NCBI GenBank assembly: GCA_012861695.1
Contig: JAAOOA010000635.1
Location: 156,001-220,000, forward strand
Origin: Trematomus loennbergii
Lineage: Eukaryota; Chordata; Actinopteri; Perciformes; Nototheniidae
Reading direction: 5' to 3'
Length of the DNA stretch: 64,000 bases
The first letter of the stretch is position 1. Each line of letters opens with the position of its first letter. The notes under the pieces are model-generated. The model did not search any database and had not been told where the DNA came from. It saw nothing but the letters and a program-made list of their open reading frames with translations. The position numbers and the translations under genes are program-made. This document shows, one piece after another, positions 1 to 7,911 of this stretch.

Positions 1-888
1 CACACTAGGATCATACCATTATGTGAAAGAAGGGTGGGGGGCAGACGCTCCAAAAACAGCAAGTGTAGTGGTACAGGCCAGCTACACAGAGTGACGGGGA
101 CCCGCTATTAGAATGCATTGATTTTCAAGGTAAAATATTCTTTTATTGAACAGTGAGTTTTGATCGCACAGGGATGAAACGTATACCAATATAATCTGTG
201 GACTCTCAGGGCTCGACATTATAAATGGCCCGCTGGCCCGGAAGCATTATTTAGACACCGCGGCCAGCATAAGTACTTTCAACTCGCCCCACAGCTGTTT
301 GCTGCGGAGCTCAGCGCGAGCAGTCTCCCGTGAGCGGGAGCGCACTCCTTCACTACAGACTGTCTCTATCTCTCTCTCTATCTATAACTATCTATCAATA
401 TATCTATCCATCTATCTCTCTCTCTCTCAATCTATCTCTCAATCTATAAGGAACCGCAGTAGACAAAAGGCGTTGCTATAGCAACACGTCATGTTTATAT
501 GAAAAGGGGTGGGGTCAATATGACCCGCTTGGCGGAAATAGGTATAAATGGCAATTTTTTGGGCGATTTCTTCAATCTGACTTCATATTGACAATTTTTA
601 ACAACATAGGGTGCTACATAACACACTTTCAGGAAAAGTCACGGACTGGAAGACTTTAATATTTTATGAAAAAAAGTTACACACAAAAAAAACAGCTCCG
701 GTTGGCGGTTCTAGTGTTTATGCAAGCGCGTCGGAAAAAGTCAAGAAATGAGCGAAAACCGAAAAAAGAAGCAGCATCTGGCTGCATTTCAATGATATTG
801 GAGAAAGCAAAGCTGAGTGCAGGATTTGTCAAATGAAAATAACCTTCAGAGCAGGGTTTTGTTTTGGTAACCACTCAGGATTTATTGT
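1..888. other. Non-coding region, probable transposon debris
   Basis: No gene is supported here. The stretch has a GC-rich patch (about 230-350), a TCTA/TCTC-type microsatellite (about 358-450) and, near 510, a short palindromic motif GGGTCAATATGACCC followed by AT-rich sequence. A similar GGGTCATTTAGACCC motif occurs at about 19194 in another probable mobile element, so this may be the end of a related piggyBac-like element. That assignment is an inference. The short open frames here have low-complexity translations and are not convincing. Confidence 0.4.
358..450. repeat. TCTA/TCTC microsatellite
   Basis: Irregular tandem TCTA, TCTC and TCAA tetranucleotides. A 60-residue open frame across it translates to Ser/Ile/Leu/Tyr repeats and is an artefact of the repeat. 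Confidence 0.8.
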
Positions 889-1560
889 CAGAGGTGTGAG
901 AAGTTCAGATCTTGTACTTGAGTAAAAGTACCAGAGTGTAGGAATACTCGGTTACAATAAAAAGTCCTGCATTCAAAATGTTACAAGTAAAAGTAGAAAA
1001 GTATTATCATCAAAATATACTTAAAGTACCACCTGCAGAGGGATCTAGATTCAGGTGTTCTTTTCCCCATAGAGACCGGCTCGCTGCACATTATCCCTTG
1101 CATAAAGATAGATTGTGGGTCCCTTATAACATGTTGTACAGTGGAAATAAACATTCTGGTCACCTCAACATCAGCGCTCTTATGCATTGAACTCCTTCTG
1201 AATCAAACCGTCACGGTAGCCTTACCTTACTGATCCCTCTTAAAATAGAAAAAAACACGTTACTTTACCAGCAGAGAGAAAATGGATTATTAAATGATTA
1301 ATGTGACTAATAAAGAGCAGTTTGATTATTAAGTATTATTCTGTTGATCGATGTCATTACATTTGTTGAAAAGCACATAAGGACTTGTTTAAGACTCGTT
1401 TTGTCAAAGTTTAGGACTTGGACTTGACTTGAACTTGCCCATCCTGACTTGAGACTTGACTTGGACTTGAGCGCAAAGACTTGAGACTTGACTCGGACTT
1501 GAGCGCAAAGACTTGAGACTTGACTCGGACTTGCAAAACAATGACTTGGTCCCACCTCTG
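889..1560. mobile_element. hAT-like non-autonomous element(s) with CAGAGGTG termini
   Basis: The left end begins CAGAGGTGTGAGAAG and the right end, read on the minus strand, begins CAGAGGTGGGACCAAG, so both ends share the 8-base terminus CAGAGGTG typical of hAT-like elements in fish. Inside are phrases such as ACTTGAGTAAAAGTAC (about 918-933), which recur in the element at 47208-49346. Flanking 8-bp target duplications do not match, so this may be two adjoining fragments rather than one intact element. Its right edge abuts the truncated LTR at 1561 exactly. The region carries no transposase frame. Confidence 0.5.
1395..1545. repeat. Short tandem repeats of ACTTGAG-type units
   Basis: A run of ACTTG/GACTTGA motifs containing at least two copies of a 32-bp unit (about 1468-1531), each with GAGCGCAAAGACTTGAGAC. 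It lies near the right end of the hAT-like fragment. Minus-strand open frames across it have repetitive translations and are not genes. Confidence 0.7.
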
Positions 1561-1579
1561 GTAATTAGTGATCACTACA

Positions 1580-1590
1580 CAAGCCCCCCC
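1580..1590 (-). other. Polypurine tract beside the 3' LTR remnant
   Basis: On the minus strand GGGGGGGCTTG sits immediately before the LTR start TGTAGTG, the expected place for the plus-strand primer of an LTR retrotransposon. Confidence 0.55.
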
Positions 1591-2011
1591 AGAATTCAAC
1601 CATGGACACAATCCCCGCGTCGGGAGGAAGCACCACAGGGGCCGAGGAGGGCGGGGCCGCCGGCGAGGGCGGCCATGGAACGGGCCGTCGGAAGGGGGCC
1701 GCAGGAGAGGGTAGGGGCCCCAACGAAGGCGAGGGCATCCCCACCGGAGGGCGGAGGGCGGGTGGCGGGCCGGAACGGGCCGTCGTCAGGGGGCCGCAGA
1801 AAGCAGGGTCGCTGTGTCGAGACCAGGGGACGGGCGTGAAAAACCCGGTGGTCCCCAGCAGGGAGGAGCGCTGCCCGGCCGCAGGCGAAGGCACAGCGGC
1901 AGCGGGTACGAAGTCCTCGGGAGGACGGAGCCGTGTCCCGGGAGGAAGGAGCCGTGGACAGGGGAGAGGCCAGACGGGGCGCCGTCGAGGCGAACCGTGA
2001 GCCGCGGTTAG

Positions 2012-2190
2012 AGGTGAGGCCAGGCAGGGTCCCGAAGCGCGCCACCCACGGGCCGATGAAGGCATGGGCGACGTCCGGAACCGCCGAGGCGAGGGAAGAG
2101 GCGAGGCCAGGCAGGGTCCCGAAGCGCGCCACCCACGGGCCGATGAAGGCATGGGCGACGTCCGGAACCGCCGAGGCGAGGGAAGAGGCG
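2012..2190. repeat. Two-copy ~88-bp tandem repeat in the LTR element
   Basis: The segment starting GAGGCCAGGCAGGGTCCCGA near 2015 recurs almost identically near 2103, followed both times by the same GC-rich sequence through GAGGGAAGAGGCGAG. It is a tandem duplication in the retrotransposon interior. The long GC-rich open frames overlapping it in several phases reflect absence of stops in GC-rich sequence. Confidence 0.8.
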
Positions 2191-3057
2191 AGACGGGGTC
2201 CAGAAGCGCGCCACTGTGTGACGTCCGAAACCGCCGTCGAGGTGGTGAAAACAGAGAGAGGTCCACACGAGGCCGACCAGGACATGGTCGAACCTCCTCT
2301 CAGACACCAGAAAAAGCTCAAAAATGGTCGTCCCGTCCACGAACAAAAACAGGTGGGCGAAATAGCGAGAGGATCCACGCGAGGCCGACCAGACATGATC
2401 GAACCTCCTCTCCGGCACCACAAAAAACAAAAATTAAAAAAAACAGTCGGATGTCGACAGCCGCTGGTAGCTGCTAGACATCGTCAGCCGTTGCTAGCAG
2501 TCGTCGCTAGCCGCTGGTAGCAGCTAGCCGTTAGCTGTCGTGGCTAGCTGTCGTTAGCCGTCGAGGCCAGCCGGTCTCGACGGCCGGTAGTCGCTGTCGT
2601 CGTCGGCCCCGGAGCCCCTGCTAGGCGGCGAGCCCCCACCAGGGAAGGTGCTGCAGCGAGCAGTGGCAAGCACCCCGGAGGAAAATCGTGGGGCGCCAGG
2701 AGGAACCGGCCAGCATCTTCGGCCAAAGCGCGGTGCTCAACACTAGCCGAGCGAGCTAGCGCAGCCCGGACACGCAGCCGCATGTCCCGAAGAACCAGCT
2801 CCACGAGGCAGAAGTCGGGTCCCTCCATACCTAGCAGGTCGTGCATCGTCCCCTCGTAGCAGGAAGGCTTGCTGCCCTCCAGTGCCGAGACGAAGCGGGA
2901 ATGGTGAGCGACGTTCCCAGCCATTCCGTGGGGCGCACCGAGCCTCAGTCCGTGCGCACGTGGCAGCAACGGAGGTCCCCAAAAATCTCCGGCATTTCGA
3001 GAAAAGCAGAGTCTGCTTTTTGCCGTGTTCGGTACAGTCCCGGAACCTTCGCGAGAC

Positions 3058-3075
3058 CTATGTCAGGGTCACCAA
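3058..3075 (-). other. Primer-binding site, tRNA-Trp-like
   Basis: On the minus strand the bases following the LTR read T-TGGTGACCCTGACATAG. From memory, the complement of the 3' end of tRNA-Trp is TGGTGACCCCGACGTG, differing at two positions over 15. tRNA-Trp primers are used by some Ty3/gypsy clades such as CsRn1-like elements. The spacing of one base after the LTR is normal. Confidence 0.6.
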
Positions 3076-3319
3076 TGTAGTGCCGAGAGAAGGGAGTCGG
3101 AGGCGGTGCATCAAAGGTGCAAATCTGTACTTTACTGAGCAGCAGAAATGTACATGCTGTCGTGTCGCAGCACGAGAACAGAAGAGAAAGTGAAAGGGGA
3201 ACACACACAGTAGGTACCCCGGAGGTACCGTCAACATATATGTCCGGGCGGAAACAATACCCCCAACCTGTAGTTCCATGATTGGATTATGTAACCCAGT
3301 GTAATTAGTGATCACTACA
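3076..3319 (-). repeat. 5' LTR of the retrotransposon
   Basis: A 244-bp segment bounded by TGTAGTG and CACTACA inverted ends, directly followed (minus strand) by a primer-binding-site-like sequence. It includes a TATA-like ACATATATG near 3236-3244. The other LTR copy keeps only its first 19 bases. Confidence 0.72.
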
Positions 3320-4500
3320 ATATAACATATTAATGTATGTTTTTTAAACCTGGTACATGCAGAATTAGACCTGAGCTTCATGTTTCACAGTTATAACAAA
3401 TGAACTGTTCTCCCTTTACGTTAGGCTCCCTTCCTCTTCTCAGACTTGTTAAAACTATTTTGTTAATTTATTTATGCTTAGTGTGGACGTTGTAACAGTA
3501 TAACTGTTGTTTGTCTAAGTCCATGTCCATATTCTGAGGTTTTGTATTAAATAAATACTTGTGATATTTACTAGCATCTGGTTTTTTGCATGTTAAATAT
3601 ATATAGACAGATGTTATCTCTCAATAAGCACATCATTCTTCATCATTATAAAACTCAATTTTATGTTTTTTTGCACAGATACGCCGTCAATTAACACTTA
3701 GTTGAGTGCATATTACATTTTCTTTACAAGCTTACATAATACTAAATATACGGCTCTTTATCGTCTGGTTTAAAAAAGCTTGCATACAGCAGGACAGAAA
3801 GTAACACATAATGTAAAAGTAGACTGAATTTATATTAAATATAGGATGAATCTTTTTGCATTTGCCACAACAGCAGCTGAAAAGCTTTTGTGTAATTAAT
3901 AAACAGATCATAGAAGCATTAGGACAAAGCTTTATTATCCTTTACTTGACAAATAAACAGTTTTTAAGATTAAAAAGCTATTAAATCGGCAAAGTAAACA
4001 TATGATGCATGTATGGATATTTACTGCGAAGTTTTTTCTGACTGTGCAAGATCTTGTTAATAAATAAACTAAAAATGCTTAAAAAACGAGATTTTCTTTA
4101 TAAACCAAGACACTTTTAAGAAACTTAAAAGGCTTTATATGTGCCCGTATATGTGCCCTAATATCAATCATGACATTGCTTGCTCTCAAGTGCTTTTTAT
4201 TAATGTTTTGATAAATAATCAATCAATTTATAATAATAATAATCAATTTTGGGGATTTTTACTCATTTTTTTGTTGCTTTTTTTGCAAATAGATGGCGTC
4301 TGCTTTTTCCCCTCAATTTCACAGCTTTTTCTAATCAGTACATTATTTTCTTATTCATTGTTTTCAATGCTTTTACACTCGTGATAAACCGTAAAAACGC
4401 AACCGAAATGGATTTTTTTTTTAAAGGGGGCGGGCAACATTCGCCTGCAGACGTTCCATGACGTAGGAGTTATAGAGCGCAGCAGTTCTCGTGCATGAAA
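3320..4500. other. AT-rich intergenic region
   Basis: I see no gene, repeat array or transposon end here. The sequence is AT-rich with scattered poly-T and poly-A runs. Confidence 0.5.
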
Positions 4501-4529
4501 GCCAATGCATTCTAGAATTCTGGCTCATA

Positions 4530-4537
4530 TGACGTCA
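4530..4537 (+). promoter_or_regulatory. Consensus CRE palindrome upstream of the two-exon gene
   Basis: The perfect cAMP-response element TGACGTCA lies about 117 bp before the proposed start codon at 4654. This is where a proximal promoter element would be expected if the gene starts transcription near 4560-4600. Whether CREB/ATF proteins use it is an inference. Confidence 0.5.
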
Positions 4538-4653
4538 TGAGTTTAGTTTGCAAATAGACCCCTAGACAGACACTCAAGCACTTCTTTTCAGACCTTCACA
4601 AGGAGAGCCACAGAGAGAAATAGTTCAGCAGAAATTACCAGATTGCACTTAAA

Positions 4654-4743
4654 ATGCATCAGCAATCACTGGAAATGGAAATCAGCGAAACAAGCAGCGA
4701 ATCCAGCAGCGAATCCAGCAGCGAATCCGGCACCGACTACAGC
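4654..4743 (+). CDS. Exon 1 of the two-exon gene
   Basis: Thirty codons from ATG to a GTAAGA donor, in phase 0 with exon 2. The peptide is rich in Ser and Glu and contains three near-identical SSES units. A CRE lies upstream and no competing ATG is in frame nearby. Confidence 0.55.
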
Positions 4744-5054
4744 GTAAGAAATCTAGTCTGAATCACACACACAAGGGGCCATCTTGAGAAAAAGCTACTC
4801 CTTTATTAGGTTCAGGTTTTCATTTTTGATGAAATAGCCTTTGAAATGCATAAAATAAATGCTGGTCTCTCTGTGCAATATTTCAGATTGACTACAGACA
4901 TGGTTTATGAGTTTTGCAACAATTACTAAATCATTTTGGCACATTTTGAACTTGTACAACATTTGTTAAAGTCTCATCCTAATGAGAAGAGTTGTTTTTT
5001 GGGGGCTTTTTTAAAGAGGCATGACTTTTAAAACCTGATTTGCTTTATTTCCAG

Positions 5055-6507
5055 ATTCCTTCAGAAGAAATGGGAGAACTAATGTGCAGCGATTTGGATA
5101 TGCCTATGTTTACGGCAGATCAATGGCTGGTTTTAACTGACATTGGAGAGCGTTCGGCCACTCCGGCAGGGAAGCCGCCACAAAAAAGTGCAGAGCAAGG
5201 GAAGAAGACAAGAGAACCCTCAAAAGAGTTTTAGAATTCCTCGCAAGTGAAGGCGAATATGAGGCTTCCATGAAACCAGAGAATCGGCCAAAGAAAAGTG
5301 CAGAGCAAGAGAAAGAAGACGAGAGAACCCTCAAAGCAGTTTTAGAATTCCTCTCAAGTGAAAGCGAAAATGAGGCTTCGATGAAACCAGAGAGTCTGCC
5401 AAAAAGAAGTGCAAAGGAAGAAGAAGAAGAACGTCTCTATCAGGAAACTGCTGCAGAATTCCTCTCAAGTGAAAGCGAAGATGAGGCTTCCATGAAACCA
5501 GAGAATCTGCCAAAGAAAAGTGCAGAGCAAGAGAAAGAAGACGAGAGAACCCTCAAAGCAGCTTTAGAATTCCTCGCAAGTGAAGGCGAAAATTACCCTC
5601 CGATTGAACGAGAGAATCTGCCACAAAAAGCAGCAGAGAAATTGGAAAAAGAAGCAATCCACTATTCATTGGTCAACATCTCACCGGGAGAGACTATTCA
5701 GGATGATGACATTTCTGGAGAGAAATCAGAAGTGAGACTTTCTTCCAGTTTGGTCGTTAAAGCATCTGAAAGTTATGGAGAGCGGCGGCCACTAAAATCA
5801 GAAGAACAAGAAGAACAAGAAAGTGAAAGTACGAGTCCTTCTTCCAGTTTAGTCAATGAAACATCTCATAGTTATGTCGAGAAGTTGCCAAAACAACGCC
5901 GAAAAGGCATCAAAAAGGGCAAAAAGAAGGCCGATTACTCTTCAACAGAGACTTCAGACGGAGGCACACAGCAACGATACAACGAAAGGTACCAAGATGA
6001 AGAGGATGCTTTCTACTCTGAAGAAGAGTTGCTAATAAAGCAACACAGGACCTGTCTCACTGTGTTTCTAGTCAAGCTACTAGAGCACATTGCAGCCCCA
6101 AACCAGACAATTTACCACACTGACTTCGAGGGGATGGTGGAGCGTCTGAGAATGAAGACGGATGCGATCGGATTTGCCACTCTCCTGAGAACCCGTGAAA
6201 CATCCACATCCCAGTCTACAAAGACCTCGTCGAGCAGTTTGGATCTGCGGAGGACATTCAGAGTGCCATCACATACAAAAGTGCCGTTTTTGAGAAAGCC
6301 GTATCCACGGCATTGAAAGAAAATCTGTGGAAGTCTTCAGAGAAAACTCGCAGGACTGCCGGGAAGAGGAAGGCCAAGAAGAGGGTCACGCAATTATCCA
6401 CAGACAGTGAGATGAACATATCGTCAGTGTCGGAAGAGTTCGAGGTGGTGGTCGCATCCACACCCCTACCACAGAAGAACAAGAAGAAGTGCTCTTATGT
6501 CGCATGA
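5055..6507 (+). CDS. Exon 2 of the two-exon gene (frame broken twice)
   Basis: Begins after a TTTATTTCCAG acceptor. Three successive frames carry continuous, compositionally consistent protein: 5055 to about 5205, about 5206 to about 6195, and about 6200 to 6507. The middle frame is the longest, open to 6316. A gene of this structure would encode roughly 510 residues if uninterrupted. Confidence 0.5.
5160..5640 (+). repeat. Four ~111-bp coding tandem repeats
   Basis: Units start near 5172, 5280, 5391 and 5502. Each encodes a KPE-type opening, KKSAEQ and a FLxSExExEAS ending. Units 2 and 4 are nearly identical at the nucleotide level; unit 3 is diverged (RLYQETAAEF in place of RTLKAVLEF). Unit 1 lacks one base relative to the others. 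Confidence 0.75.
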
Positions 6508-6901
6508 TCAAGTGCGTCACTAAGTTCTTCAGGAAGTGAGGAAGCAGCGCTGGATCGCAAGCTTGTAGAAAACGTGCATCAACACATTTTCCATTTTGTG
6601 TGAATCTTTGCTCGACTTTTTCAAACAAGTCTGAGTTTGTCTTAAATTGATTGATTGATTTATGTATTTTTTAGTTTTTATCCTCTAGGCTGAAGTCTTT
6701 TAATTTTACTGTAACTTTTATCATATATTTTTTATGTTTATTTGCTTTTTCATTACTGTTTTTAAATGCCATTTTATAATGTTTTTTCCGTAACACTATG
6801 TATTTTCTTTCTTTAAAATGTTTGTATTGCAACACGGTTCTTTTCTGCGCCGTGCATGCTCGGGTTTCCTCCGGGGTTCTCCGGTTTCCCCGAGGTAATT
6901 T

Positions 6902-6918
6902 AATAAAATTACAATAAA
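6902..6918 (+). terminator. Polyadenylation signals of the two-exon gene
   Basis: Two AATAAA hexamers (6902-6907 and 6913-6918) lie about 400 bp after the last stop codon, a plausible 3' end for this transcript. Confidence 0.4.
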
Positions 6919-7246
6919 TATATATCTGCTTTGTCATGTACTTCTCATCAGAGGTAGAACAGGAGTCAAGAGAACGCTCTCATTATTAGAATTGTGTCAA
7001 GTTGAAGTTTAAGGAGTGAGCCTTTCTGCAGTAAATCTCATTTACTACTAGAGGGCGACAATAACCAAACATTTCTGCAAAACCGTTTTAGCTTTGTGAC
7101 AATCAAATTGCAAAAAGAAATGTCTGACAGTATCTCAGTTGTGTTTATTGTTCATGTATGAGTGAGGGAGCTCTTCATTATCCACCGAGTAAAGAGAAAA
7201 CCTTCACAGCTACAGGAAGTGTCCAAATAACCGCATGAAAAGTCAC

Positions 7247-7252
7247 TTTATT
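7247..7252 (-). terminator. mmadhc: Candidate polyadenylation signal of mmadhc-like
   Basis: AATAAA on the minus strand (TTTATT on plus) about 465 bp after the stop codon. Position is reasonable for the 3' end, but no transcript evidence is available. Confidence 0.4.
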
Positions 7253-7716
7253 GTCTCAGACTGTCACAACTACAGTGCTTCAACTCCAGATGATGTGCAT
7301 TGGGTTAGAGAAACATTGAAAAACACTGCACCATAAATATGAAACGGTTTGTGTTCCCAGTTCAGTCCATGGTTGTGTTATCAAAAAACACAAGTGTCGT
7401 CATCCTCTCATATTGTCTACAAACTTATCAAACGGCAGATATAACATGTTGAAATGCCTTTTATTGGTAATAAGAGCTCTTCCCCCTGCACCGAGTGTGT
7501 GTTTCTCCCAGGATTTAGTGCAAGGTAAGTCAGGTTGACCTCTTCAACGCTAAGGTCTCAGTCCTCGTTACAGTCAAACAAACGCCCACCGTGCCAACAC
7601 TATATCAAGTTCCTAGCTTCGTCAAACATAAATAGAGGCATTTCTTGAGGGGGAGATTTAGACCTGTGCAATATTTAAAAAAAAAAAGAAGCCTATCCCT
7701 CATCAGAGAGTACATT

Positions 7717-7911
7717 TTAAAGTCCTTGTAGTCTTGCGATAGCAGCACTGTGAGCAGGTGCGTTGGTGAAAACAGTCCCCACAAAGAAAGACGTTCCTCT
7801 CAGGATGTGGCGAATAACTGTGCAGGAGCCGGACACTTCGATGTGGAAACCCAGATCTCTGAGTTCCTCCTCTGTCCGCAGTTTGGTTTGACTTGATGGA
7901 GATGCGAAGAA
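7717..7911 (-). CDS. mmadhc: mmadhc-like terminal exon 8
   Basis: Sixty-four codons and TAA at 7719-7717, after a CCCTTACAG acceptor. Family landmarks are [20 protein letters not shown] and the Leu-x-Gly end. The start of this exon ([16 protein letters not shown]) differs strongly from the conserved FFGPYTNNT region, so a functional change or relaxed constraint is likely. Confidence 0.85.
   Translation of the reverse strand, partial: FFASPSSQTKLRTEEELRDLGFHIEVSGSCTVIRHILRGTSFFVGTVFTNAPAHSAAIARLQGL

Larger units (their letters stand above)
1561..3319 (-). mobile_element. Non-autonomous LTR retrotransposon, 3' LTR truncated
   Basis: Read on the minus strand, the order is a complete 244-bp LTR (3319-3076), a primer-binding site (3075-3058), a GC-rich internal region, a G-rich polypurine tract (1590-1580) and the first 19 bases of a second LTR (1579-1561). 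The LTR has matching inverted ends TGTAGTG...CACTACA. The 19 bases gtaattagtgatcactaca occur at both 1561 and 3301, as expected if both are the outer start of the LTR. No gag or pol reading frame of normal size is present: the ~1.5 kb interior has only short GC-rich overlapping frames. It therefore looks like a deleted or non-autonomous element, probably Ty3/gypsy-like from its primer site. The 3' LTR stops abruptly where a hAT-like end begins. Confidence 0.72.
4654..6507 (+). pseudogene. Unrecognised two-exon gene with acidic repeats and two apparent frameshifts
   Basis: I do not recognise this family. Exon 1 (4654-4743) starts at ATG in MHQQSLEMEI, encodes a Ser/Glu repeat (SSESSSESSSES) and ends at a GTAAGA donor in phase 0. 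The intron is 4744-5054, with acceptor TTTATTTCCAG. Exon 2 opens IPSEEMGELMCSDLD. Then come four ~37-residue repeats around K-P-E-N-x-P-K-K-S-A-E-Q...LEFLxSExExEAS, a Ser-rich part, a lysine-rich patch near 5900-5935, and a likely globular C-terminal domain (from about 6040, VFLVKLLEHIAAP) ending in a basic tail. The frame breaks twice. In the first repeat (about 5196-5210) one base is missing relative to the other repeats, giving a stop at 5232-5234. Near 6195-6205 the reading shifts again, giving a stop at 6314-6316 while NIHIPVYKDLVEQFG continues in another frame to 6505-6507. Either it is a young pseudogene or the assembly has two single-base errors. Confidence 0.55.

Noticed and set aside
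1565..2520. Overlapping GC-rich open frames of 130-275 residues on both strands
   Set aside because: They lie in the LTR element interior; long frames in several phases at once reflect high GC and the 88-bp duplication, and none resembles gag, pol or another known protein.
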